NCBI RefSeq assembly: GCF_001897685.1
Contig: NZ_MKUG01000212.1
Span: forward strand, 1-42,807
Direction: 5' to 3'
Length of the DNA stretch: 42,807 nucleotides
From: Thiobacillus sp. 65-1402
Lineage (GTDB): Bacteria > Pseudomonadota > Gammaproteobacteria > Burkholderiales > Thiobacillaceae
A model generated the notes under the pieces. It made no database searches. It had not been told where the DNA came from and saw nothing but the letters and a program-made list of their open reading frames with translations. Position numbers and translations under genes: made by a program. Position 1 is the first letter of the stretch. The number at the start of each line of letters is the position of its first letter. This document shows positions 20,486 through 27,819 of the stretch, in pieces.

Positions 20486-20845
20486 GTGAGCCTCGCAGTC
20501 GTCCCCGACGTCGACCAAGCCGGTGTCCTGTCAGAAGCCTTAGTGAATGCGGGCAAGCAACTGGGCATGAGCCAGGCCGACCTCGGCGCCATCATCGGCA
20601 AGGACCGCACCGCCATCAGCCGCGGCCGCATCGATCCCGGCAGCAAGGCCGGCGAACTGGCGCTGCTGTTCATCCGCTGCTACCGCGCGCTCTACGTGCT
20701 GGCGGGCGGCAATCCCCAGCAGATGCGGCACTGGATGCAGACCGAAAACCTTCATACCGGCGGCATCCCGGCCGATCAGTTGAAAACCGTGCAGGGACTG
20801 ACCGCCGTGCTGGAATATCTGGATGCCATGCGGGGCAAGCTGTAA
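20486..20845 (+). CDS. Xre/MbcA/ParS-type antitoxin (DUF2384)
   Basis: Antitoxin of a type II module, 119 aa. Residues about 15-55 are a helix-turn-helix (KQLGMSQADLGAIIGKDRTA) and the C-terminal half is the DUF2384 toxin-binding region, with the HWMQTENLHTGG and LKTVQGLTAVLEYLDAMRG segments typical of the family. Start is GTG with AAGGAG 6-7 nt upstream. Its stop codon directly abuts the toxin start. Expected to repress its own promoter and to block the toxin active site. Confidence 0.9.
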   Translation: MSLAVVPDVDQAGVLSEALVNAGKQLGMSQADLGAIIGKDRTAISRGRIDPGSKAGELALLFIRCYRALYVLAGGNPQQMRHWMQTENLHTGGIPADQLKTVQGLTAVLEYLDAMRGKL

Positions 20846-21592
20846 GTGGTGGATTGGGTGGACTGTCTGGCAAGCGCCAGGACAGTCGAACTGTCGGGTG
20901 TGCTGTTGCGCCTGGTGGAAAGCCAGGAACAGATAGCGACCAGCCAGCTGGTTAGTTCACTCGAACGGCAGGCCGCGCTGGAAGACATGCTGGAAGCCAC
21001 CAAGCCGCCTCTGCGCAAGGGAACCGCGCAGCTTCACTACCTGCTGGCGACCCCGTTCCGTTACCCCCCGCTGAAGCACGGCTCCCGTTTCGGTGCACGC
21101 AGCGAGCCCAGCCTGTTTTACGGTTCGCTGGACACCCGAACAGTGCTTGCCGAAGCAGCCTACTACCGCTTTGTCTTCTGGTTCGGCATGGCCACGCCGC
21201 CCGCGGGCAAACTCGACACCCAGCACACCCTGTTCGGGGCGGAATACCGGACGGCCGCCGGCCTGCGACTGCAAGCGTCGCCTTTTGCCCGGTATCGGGA
21301 TGCGCTCAGCGGCCCATCGGATTACCGTGCAAGTCAGGCGCTCGGATCCGGCATGCGCGCGGCCGGCATCGAAGCGTTCGAATTCTTTTCTGCACGCGAT
21401 CCGGAGGGTGGCATCAACCTGGCGCTGTTTACGCCCCGTGCCTTGGCAAAACCCGAACCGGTTTCCCAGGAGGTCTGGCTGTGCGAGCTTACCGGCGAAC
21501 GCGTCCGGTTTCGCGCGGCCCGCGGCCGGGATATCCATGATTTCCCGCTCGGCGTGTTTCAGGTGACGGGCAAGCTGCCGTGGCCTGCCTAG
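20846..21592 (+). CDS. RES-domain toxin
   Basis: Toxin of the Xre/RES module, 248 aa; characterised RES toxins deplete NAD+. The RES core lies at about 60-225, with candidate active-site residues R72/Y73 (PFRYPPL), R81 (GSRF), Y92 (SLFYGS) and E103 (TVLAEAAYYRF). This is longer than minimal RES proteins (about 150-180 aa), having a 55-residue N-terminal helical region. Start is GTG at 20846 or GTG at 20849, immediately after the antitoxin stop, so translation is coupled. All expected key residues are present, suggesting an active toxin. Confidence 0.88.
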   Translation: MVDWVDCLASARTVELSGVLLRLVESQEQIATSQLVSSLERQAALEDMLEATKPPLRKGTAQLHYLLATPFRYPPLKHGSRFGARSEPSLFYGSLDTRTVLAEAAYYRFVFWFGMATPPAGKLDTQHTLFGAEYRTAAGLRLQASPFARYRDALSGPSDYRASQALGSGMRAAGIEAFEFFSARDPEGGINLALFTPRALAKPEPVSQEVWLCELTGERVRFRAARGRDIHDFPLGVFQVTGKLPWPA

Positions 21593-21725
21593 CCAGCGGC
21601 TGAACCGGCCAGCCGCATCGGTTACACTCGGTTCAGAAGAGGCGCCCGGCCGCACTTCCGGCCGGGCAGGCAACGCGCCCGGCCCGTTGCCCATTTTCCG
21701 ACCGCAAGACGAGCACACCCAAAGC

Positions 21726-22118
21726 ATGTCCCCATCCAATCCCAAACCCTGTCCCTTTTGCACGCTTGACCCCCGCCGCATCCTTGTCGAGGACGAGCTT
21801 GTCGTCGCCTACCGGGACGGCTTCCCGGTTTCGCTCGGCCACACCGTCGTCATCCCGCGCCGCCATTTCGCCACCCTGTTCGAGGCCAGCGAAGCCGAGC
21901 AGGCCGCCTTGCTGAAGGCGATGGCGCAGGCGAAAGACCTGCTGGACAAGCACCACCAGCCGGACGGCTACAACATCGGCATCAACCATGGCCTGGCCGG
22001 CGGGCAGACCGTGCCGCATCTGCATATCCACCTGATCCCGCGCTACCGCGGCGACAAGGAAGACCCGCGCGGCGGGGTGCGCTGGGTGCTGCCGGACAAG
22101 GCGAAGTACTGGGCCTGA
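21726..22118 (+). CDS. HIT-family hydrolase
   Basis: Histidine-triad nucleotide hydrolase or transferase, 130 aa, cytoplasmic. The triad HxHxHxx is H98-H100-H102 in PHLHIHLIPR with H100 the expected nucleophile; GFPVSLGHTVVIPRRH (32-47) and YNIGINHGLAGGQ are also family features. The N-terminal C9-P-F-C12 plus the histidines may bind zinc. It resembles the Ap4A-hydrolase-like/HinT-like branch in length. ATG at 21726 is chosen because similarity starts just after it; an upstream TTG frame has no ribosome site. It is a single gene with its own short upstream region. Confidence 0.9.
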   Translation: MSPSNPKPCPFCTLDPRRILVEDELVVAYRDGFPVSLGHTVVIPRRHFATLFEASEAEQAALLKAMAQAKDLLDKHHQPDGYNIGINHGLAGGQTVPHLHIHLIPRYRGDKEDPRGGVRWVLPDKAKYWA

Positions 22119-22229
22119 ACAAGACCGGTTGTGCGGGCGCATGCTGCCGCGGGGCGGTTTGCAAGACCTTAAAGTCATCGGTGTTTTTGTCGCAATAGGG
22201 GAATCAATCTAGCGACTGGGCACTGGACG

Positions 22230-25200
22230 ATGGACGTAGCGCTAACGGACAACGGCGGTCGTGCCGCGGCGATCCGCACCGGCGGGGTGCCGGTGGTGCC
22301 GTGGGCGATCGTGCTGGCGGCGTTCTGGACGCTGGTAGCCGTGCTGTCCCTGGCGTGGAACATCGTGCAGGTGCGCGAACTGGTGCTCGAACAGGCCAGG
22401 GTCGAGCTGCGGGCGAATTTTTTCAAGGACTGGGCCTTCCGCAACTGGGCCTCCCGGCATGGCGGCGTGTATGTGCCCGTCACCCCGGAGAATCCGGTCG
22501 ACCCCTATGGGACCAATTTTCCGGAGCGCGATGTGCGCACGCCCTCCGGGCGCGTGCTGACGCTCATCAATCCGGCGCTGATGGTGCGCCAGTTCAACGA
22601 ACTCGCAGCCGAGCACCATCGTGTGCGCGGCCATCTGAGCGGTCTCAGGCCGATCAATCCGCAGAACCGGCCCGACCCCTGGGAAGCGAAAGCGCTGGCG
22701 CAGTTCCAGCAGGGGGTCGAGGAAGTCACGGGAATCGCCGCAATCGACGCAGCCCCCTATCTGCGCCTGATCCGGCCGATGAGGATGGGGGGAAAGTGCC
22801 TCGCCTGCCATATTCAGCAGGGATATCGGGAAGGCGATCTGGCCGGCGGCGTCAGTGTGTCGGTGCCGCTTGCTCCGCTCAATGCCGCCGCCGACCGGCG
22901 CGTCAACGCGCTGGTGGCCGGTCATGGCGGGCTCTGGCTGTTTGGCCTGGTCGGCATCGGCGCCGCTGCCCGCCAGCTGCGGCGCCGGATCGACGAGAAC
23001 GGCGCTGTCCACGATGCGCTGGAAGAGCACGAGGAGCGCACGCGCGCAATCCTCGACGCCTCGCTCGACGGCATTGTCGCGATCAATGCCAGAAACGAGA
23101 TCATCGACTGGAATTTCCAGGCCGAGCAGACCTTCGGCTGGCCGCGCACCCAGGTGCTGGGCCGCTCTCTTTCGGAAACCATCATCCCGGAGCGCTTCCG
23201 CGTCCAGCACGAAACGGGCCTGCAGCGCAGCCTGGAGAACGATGCGGCAATACTGATCGGCCGCCGCGTCGAACTGACCGGCCTGCACCGCGACGGCCAC
23301 GAGTTTCCCATCGAAGTCTTCATCGCCCGCATCAGTGTCGCCGGGACGCCCTGCTTCAGCGCCTGTGTGCGCGACATCAGCGAGCGCAAGGCGGCGGAGG
23401 ACAAGATCAACCGGGACTATCACACGCAGCGGGTTCTGGCGGAATTGCTGGAAACCTCGATGCGTCCGGCGCCCTTCGAGCAGCGCCTGCAGTTTGCGCT
23501 GGAGCTGATTCTCTCGACGCCCTGGCTGTCCCTGCACGGTACCGGCAGCATCTTCCTGGCCGACGCGGCATCCGGAAAGCTGCGCATGGCCGCTCGGCAC
23601 AAATTGTCCGCGAACATCGTGCAGGCCTGCGATACCGTCGAGATGGGCCATTGCCTGTGCGGGCGGGCGGCGGCGACCCAGGAATTGCTGTTCGTCGATT
23701 GCGTCGATGACCGGCACGAGGTCCATTATCCCGGCATGTCGGAGCACGGGCACTATTGCGCGCCCATCCTGTTCGACGAGAAGCTGCTGGGCGTGCTGAA
23801 TCTCTATGTGGACGCACACCATCGGCAGACGCCGGCGGAACTGCAGTTCATCACTGCCGCCGCGCATGCCGTCGGCGGCATGATCCAGCAGCACCAGGCC
23901 GAACAGCAGCTGCGCTACCACGCCTATCACGATGGCCTGACCCGGATGCCGAACCGGACCCTGTTCATGGACCGCCTGGAACAGCGCCTGCGCCACGGCG
24001 AGCGGCACCCGGCGCTGCGCTGCGCCGTGCTCTACCTGGATATCGACCGCTTCAAGACAGTCAACGACAGCCTCGGCCATACGCTGGGGGATCAACTGCT
24101 GCTCGAAGTGGGCGAGCGCATCCACGCCTGCATGCGGCCCGAGGACACGATCGCCCGCATGGGCGGCGACGAGTTCACGATTCTGCTCAAAGATGTGGCG
24201 GAACCCGCCGACGCGCTGCGCGTAGCCGACCGGTTGCATACTGTGTTGCAGCCGCCGATCATGCTCGAAGGCCGCGAGATATTTGTTTCCGTGAGCATCG
24301 GCATCGTTGTCGGCGCACAGGGCGACCACAACGCCGCCGACCTGCTGCGCGACGCCGACACCGCGATGTACCGCGCCAAATCCACGGGCACGGGGCACAC
24401 GGTCTTGTTCGACGAACGCATGCATCTGCGCGCCGTGGCGCAACTGACGCTGGAATCGGAACTGCGGCGGGCAGTGGAACGCGGAGAACTGCGCGTCCAT
24501 TACCAGCCCATCGTCGACGCAATCCGCGGCGAGGTGCTCGGCTTCGAGGCCCTGGCGCGCTGGGCCCACCCCGATCGTGGCCTGGTTTCGCCGGCCGAAT
24601 TCATCCCGCTGGCGGAAGAAACCGGGCTCATCAACGACATCGGCCATTGGGTGCTGACGGAGGCTTGCCGCCAACTCCAGGCGTGGCGCCGGGATTTTCC
24701 CCAGCGGCCGGATCTGTATATGAGCGTCAATCTGTCCGCCAAGCAGTTCCTGCAGCCGAACCTGGTGGAGCGGATCGACGCGGCGATCGCCGCAACCGGG
24801 GTCGATCCGCATTGCCTTGCTCTGGAAATCACCGAAAGCGTGCTGGTGCACAATCGCGAAACCGCGCACAAAATCCTGCTCGATCTCAAGGCGCGCGGAC
24901 TGCATCTTTATGTCGACGACTTCGGCACCGGCTATTCATCGCTGAGCTATCTGCAGAACTTCCCCTTCGATGCGCTGAAGATCGACCGCGCCTTCGTCAA
25001 TCGCCTGACCCCGGGGATCGAGGACGTGGAGATGGTGTCGACGATCATCGCCATCGCCCGCAACTTCAACATGGGCGTGATCGCCGAAGGGGTGGAGAAC
25101 GACGGGCAGCTCGAACGCGTGATCGCGCTGGGCTGCCGCAAGGTGCAGGGCTACCGTTTCTCGCCGCCACTCGCGGCGGAGGCTGCCGGTTCGCTGATCC

Positions 25201-25235
25201 TGGCGCGCTACACCGAGACGCCGGGGAAGCCCTGA
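22230..25235 (+). CDS. Heme-motif sensor, PAS-GAF-GGDEF-EAL bifunctional c-di-GMP protein
   Basis: Inner-membrane signalling protein of 1001 aa. One membrane helix (about 21-45) leads into a periplasmic DUF3365/Tll0287-like domain with a c-type heme site C190-x-x-C193-H194, then a weak second hydrophobic stretch (about 230-248). Inside the cell come PAS (about 265-390), GAF (about 410-565), GGDEF (about 570-735) and EAL (about 750-995). The cyclase loop GGDEF (645-649) and its RPED inhibitory site five residues before are intact, and the phosphodiesterase EALAR (E773), ESVL and DDFGTGYSS motifs are intact, so both activities are possible. It probably couples periplasmic redox or gas signals to c-di-GMP; that is inference. 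Confidence 0.93.
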   Translation: MDVALTDNGGRAAAIRTGGVPVVPWAIVLAAFWTLVAVLSLAWNIVQVRELVLEQARVELRANFFKDWAFRNWASRHGGVYVPVTPENPVDPYGTNFPERDVRTPSGRVLTLINPALMVRQFNELAAEHHRVRGHLSGLRPINPQNRPDPWEAKALAQFQQGVEEVTGIAAIDAAPYLRLIRPMRMGGKCLACHIQQGYREGDLAGGVSVSVPLAPLNAAADRRVNALVAGHGGLWLFGLVGIGAAARQLRRRIDENGAVHDALEEHEERTRAILDASLDGIVAINARNEIIDWNFQAEQTFGWPRTQVLGRSLSETIIPERFRVQHETGLQRSLENDAAILIGRRVELTGLHRDGHEFPIEVFIARISVAGTPCFSACVRDISERKAAEDKINRDYHTQRVLAELLETSMRPAPFEQRLQFALELILSTPWLSLHGTGSIFLADAASGKLRMAARHKLSANIVQACDTVEMGHCLCGRAAATQELLFVDCVDDRHEVHYPGMSEHGHYCAPILFDEKLLGVLNLYVDAHHRQTPAELQFITAAAHAVGGMIQQHQAEQQLRYHAYHDGLTRMPNRTLFMDRLEQRLRHGERHPALRCAVLYLDIDRFKTVNDSLGHTLGDQLLLEVGERIHACMRPEDTIARMGGDEFTILLKDVAEPADALRVADRLHTVLQPPIMLEGREIFVSVSIGIVVGAQGDHNAADLLRDADTAMYRAKSTGTGHTVLFDERMHLRAVAQLTLESELRRAVERGELRVHYQPIVDAIRGEVLGFEALARWAHPDRGLVSPAEFIPLAEETGLINDIGHWVLTEACRQLQAWRRDFPQRPDLYMSVNLSAKQFLQPNLVERIDAAIAATGVDPHCLALEITESVLVHNRETAHKILLDLKARGLHLYVDDFGTGYSSLSYLQNFPFDALKIDRAFVNRLTPGIEDVEMVSTIIAIARNFNMGVIAEGVENDGQLERVIALGCRKVQGYRFSPPLAAEAAGSLILARYTETPGKP

Positions 25236-25314
25236 ACAAGTCCAGCTTCCAATTCTCGAAAAGCCGGCATATTAGGAATTATGTGGTTTAGGTTCTGCCA
25301 GGCTTCGTTATGGT

Positions 25315-25854
25315 TCACTGGGCTTGCGCGCGCATCCTGTCCAACTTCTCGACTACCGCCTGATAGAGGTCCTGGTCGGCAGCGGGGTTGCGGTCCGGAT
25401 GGTGGGCGCTACGGATCTTTTTCAGCGCAGTCATATCGTCGGGCAGGTCATGCACCTTGGTCACCCGGTCGCCGTTCTTGGCCATCGCGTGCTGAAGCTC
25501 GGCTTCTGCGCCTTCGCGGGTGTCGTGCAGCTTTCTGCTGCCAAGACGCCAGCCATCCTGGGTCTTGCGCGGGAATTGGTTTTTCTTGCCGTCAAACCAG
25601 ATCCATGTGCCGGTGTCGGGATTCAATTCAAAGTGAACGGTAATGATGTCGTAGGTGTAAACGGGCGGCGTGCGGTCCCTGGCGAACATCTTGAACGTGC
25701 CGACCGTATTCACGTCAGCAAGGTAATACGCGCTAGCCTCATGGGGGTGGAATGCGCTGCCGGGCTTGGGCGCTGGCTTGCTGTCGTTGCTTGACGAATC
25801 CATTTCGGCCTTGCGGCTGGCGAGCAATGCTGCCCGGCGTTGTGCGTTGGTCAC
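25315..25854 (-). CDS. Hypothetical protein with C-terminal J-domain-like HPD motif
   Basis: A 179-aa protein I do not recognise as a whole. The N-terminus (1-40) is polar and disordered; about 40-115 is a beta-rich region with aromatic residues (VHFELNPDTGTWIWFDGKK); the C-terminus (142-176) reads as a short J-domain with HPD at 152-154 inside KKIRSAHHPDRNP. A GTG at 25854 with GGAG 7 nt upstream is the likely start; the frame also extends to 25896. It has no clear operon partner except the small winged-helix gene upstream. Less GC-biased and with no conserved neighbours, it may be part of an acquired segment. Confidence 0.6.
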   Translation of the reverse strand: MTNAQRRAALLASRKAEMDSSSNDSKPAPKPGSAFHPHEASAYYLADVNTVGTFKMFARDRTPPVYTYDIITVHFELNPDTGTWIWFDGKKNQFPRKTQDGWRLGSRKLHDTREGAEAELQHAMAKNGDRVTKVHDLPDDMTALKKIRSAHHPDRNPAADQDLYQAVVEKLDRMRAQAQ

Positions 25855-25977
25855 TGGTATTGCTCCATGATATTGGTTGAAACCCACTGGGATCACCCCT
25901 CGCTGAAGGGATCTCCCGCTGGACTCCTGGACCGCCAGGACATCACTCTGAGCTGTTCTTCAATGGCTGTCCCGTTT

Positions 25978-26244
25978 CTAGTCTGACGCGACGCTTTTGG
26001 TAGGCCCGGCCTTTCGGCCTGGCGCGGCGGGCGGCACATAGCCCGAAATCCTGCACTGAAAACCATCAACACGCTTGTCGCCATTGAAGTGGGTGACGCT
26101 GCACTGGGAGATTTCGCCGCGTGCCGTCAAATCAGCCAGTGACTTGCGTACTTGAACCAGTGCAATCCCGGTTGCCGACGCGATCTCCAGATCGAGCAAC
26201 TGCCCATGCTTTTTCAGGTGGCTTAGGATTTGGTCTGTCTGCAT
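25978..26244 (-). CDS. Small winged-helix DNA-binding-like protein
   Basis: An 88-aa protein whose first 50 residues (ILSHLKKHGQLLDLEIASATG ... KSLADLTARGEI, split here) follow a winged helix-turn-helix pattern of the kind seen in ArsR/MarR-like or phage regulators; the tail is Pro/Gly/Ala-rich. ATG start with AAGGA 6 nt upstream. It lies between the J-domain-like gene (same strand, downstream) and the tRNA-Asn gene, a common place for integrated elements. Target unknown. Confidence 0.6.
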   Translation of the reverse strand: MQTDQILSHLKKHGQLLDLEIASATGIALVQVRKSLADLTARGEISQCSVTHFNGDKRVDGFQCRISGYVPPAAPGRKAGPTKSVASD

Positions 26245-26333
26245 CTCGATTCCTTTGACGTGTTGATCAGCGCGCCTGGAGCGGTTTATTAGACAACTGT
26301 CTACAATTCCGTCTACAAAACCCGGAAATGAAC

Positions 26334-26357
26334 AAGGCCCGCATCGCTGCGGGCCTT
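26334..26357 (-). terminator. Terminator after tRNA-Asn
   Basis: Perfect 10-bp stem AAGGCCCGCA / TGCGGGCCTT with a 4-nt loop, followed on the minus strand by GTTCATTT. It lies 9 nt past the tRNA 3' CCA end and ends its transcript. Confidence 0.85.
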
Positions 26358-26365
26358 GCTGTGTC

Positions 26366-26441
26366 TGGCTCCCCGACCTGGGCTCGAACCAGGGACCTGC
26401 GGATTAACAGTCCGTCGCTCTACCGACTGAGCTATCGGGGA
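26366..26441 (-). tRNA. tRNA-Asn (anticodon GTT)
   Basis: 76 nt with encoded CCA. The acceptor stem pairs TCCCCGA with TCGGGGA, the D arm reads GCTC...GAGC, the anticodon stem ACGGA/TCCGC-region frames loop CTGTTAA with GTT, and the T arm is CCTGG-TTCGAGC-CCAGG. Discriminator base is G. All cloverleaf arms are present; without CCA the gene spans 26369-26441. Confidence 0.97.
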
Positions 26442-26486
26442 ATGGGAAGCGCGCATTCTAGTGATGACGCGCGATTCGGTCAACCC

Positions 26487-27722
26487 TTAGCCGTCTTTTT
26501 CCACCTGCAATTCGGGCACATGGCTGAAGGCGATGCGCATTGGCGCGGCGCCGCGGCCATGGTGGGCGCCGCCGAAGTACAGGGTGTTGGGGCCGTAGCG
26601 CTGGTTGATCCGGTCGAGCACGCCGTTGAGGGCCGCGTGGTGGTCGTCGGGGTCGAACAGGTCGCGCGTGGCCTGGCTGTGCTCGACGAGGTCGGTGAGG
26701 GTGACGCCGACCTTGAGGAGGGGGCCGGGGTCGGGCGGGCGGCGCTGCCACAGTTCGGCCAGCACGGGGTTGAAGCGGAGGGTGTCGGCGTGCGGCGCGA
26801 AGCGCGCCTGGTCGCCCCAGCGGGGGTGGCCGGCGGCGGTCTTCATGTAGTGCAGGTGCAGGCCGAGGCCGCCGGCGCAGTAGCCGTAGTGGCGCAGCCG
26901 CATCGCGGCCTTGTGCAGCAGGCGGTAGAGCACGGCAATGGCGGAATCGGGATCGCGCAGCTCGGGCGCCAGCACGTGCGAATGGCCGACGCTGGAGCGC
27001 TGGGTGGGGGCAGGGGCGAGGTTTTCGCCGCGCAGTTTGGCGTAGTAGCGCTCGCCCTCGATGCCGCCCCAGGCATGGCGCAGGGTGTCGCGGCTGGCGG
27101 CGCAGAGTTGCTCGACGGTGTGGATGCCGAGCCGGTTGAAGCGCTGTTCCATGGCGCGGCCGATGCCGGTCAGGGCGCCGAGCTTGAGGCCGTACAGGCG
27201 CTGTGGCAACTCGTGCTGACGGATCACCACCAGCCCGTCCGGTTTCTGCATGTTGGATGCGGTCTTGGCGAGGAAGCGGTTGGGCGCGATGCCGACCGAG
27301 CTGTGCAGCACCTCGCCGACCTGATCGTAGATCGCCTGCTTGATTTGTTTTCCGAGCCGGATGGCCTTGGCTTCCTCGCGGTCGCTGCCCAGCAGGTCGC
27401 AGGCCATTTCGTCGATCGACAGCACGGCGCCGACCGGGGTGCACGATTCCACGGTGGCGACGATGCGGTGGTGGATTTCCACGTAGGTCGACGGCCGTGC
27501 CTGCACGAAAACGATGTCGCGGCACAGCTTGCGGGCTTGCCACACTGGGGTGCCGGTGCGGATGCCGAAACGCTTGGCGTCGATGCTGGCGGCGATGCAG
27601 CAGGTGGTGTCGGCCATCACCGGCAGCACGCCGAGCGGGCGGTCGCGCAGTTCGGGCCGCAGTTGCTGCTCGACCGAGGCGAAGAAGGAATTGAGGTCGA
27701 CGTAAAGCGAATGCAGGGCCAT
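26487..27722 (-). CDS. dinB: Y-family (DinB/UmuC/ImpB-type) DNA polymerase
   Basis: Error-prone translesion polymerase, 411 aa. Catalytic metal ligands are D9 (LYVDLNSFFASVEQQ) and D104-E105 (LSIDEMACDLLG); the palm and fingers show CCIAASIDAKRFGIRTGTPV and the helix-hairpin-helix region includes LTGIGRAMEQRFNRLGI. The protein is not the closest match to classical Pol IV; it resembles a branch often labelled ImpB/MucB/SamB. No obvious beta-clamp motif can be named with confidence at the C-terminus. ATG at 27722 has GGAG 6 nt upstream; the longer frame to 27818 crosses the operator palindrome and is rejected. A long palindrome and a leader hairpin precede it. Confidence 0.88.
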   Translation of the reverse strand: MALHSLYVDLNSFFASVEQQLRPELRDRPLGVLPVMADTTCCIAASIDAKRFGIRTGTPVWQARKLCRDIVFVQARPSTYVEIHHRIVATVESCTPVGAVLSIDEMACDLLGSDREEAKAIRLGKQIKQAIYDQVGEVLHSSVGIAPNRFLAKTASNMQKPDGLVVIRQHELPQRLYGLKLGALTGIGRAMEQRFNRLGIHTVEQLCAASRDTLRHAWGGIEGERYYAKLRGENLAPAPTQRSSVGHSHVLAPELRDPDSAIAVLYRLLHKAAMRLRHYGYCAGGLGLHLHYMKTAAGHPRWGDQARFAPHADTLRFNPVLAELWQRRPPDPGPLLKVGVTLTDLVEHSQATRDLFDPDDHHAALNGVLDRINQRYGPNTLYFGGAHHGRGAAPMRIAFSHVPELQVEKDG

Positions 27723-27743
27723 GGGGTGCTCCGGGGGAACACG

Positions 27744-27777
27744 CCGTCGTCGCCCGGTTTTTCCGGGGCGACGACGG
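27744..27777 (-). promoter_or_regulatory. Leader hairpin of the Y-family polymerase gene
   Basis: A 14-bp stem with one bulge (CCGTCGTCGCCCGG against CCGGGGCGACGACGG) and a 5-nt loop, between the operator palindrome and the ribosome site. On the minus strand it is in the untranslated leader; there is no T-run, so it is not a normal terminator. It could protect the message or limit translation. Confidence 0.55.
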
Positions 27778-27780
27778 ATG

Positions 27781-27814
27781 TTGAACATAGTGTATATCCA
27801 TACACCATGTTCAA
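27781..27814 (-). promoter_or_regulatory. Palindromic operator/promoter of the Y-family polymerase gene
   Basis: A 34-nt near-perfect palindrome: TTGAACAT-n-GTGTAT-4 nt-ATACAC-n-ATGTTCAA. The inner GTGT-N8-ACAC differs only in its outer base from the proteobacterial LexA box CTGT-N8-ACAG. On the minus strand TTGAAC and a TATGTT sit 19 nt apart, so repressor binding would cover the promoter. It starts 6 nt after the upstream stop codon. Repression by LexA or another dimer is inferred. Confidence 0.65.
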
Positions 27815-27819
27815 TCAAT

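Noticed and set aside
22242-24905. Minus-strand frame of 887 aa opposite the GGDEF-EAL gene
   Set aside because: Antisense shadow; the plus-strand protein has intact domains over its whole length.
25893-26084. 63-aa frame next to the winged-helix gene
   Set aside because: Overlaps a real gene in another frame; no ribosome site and no recognisable sequence.
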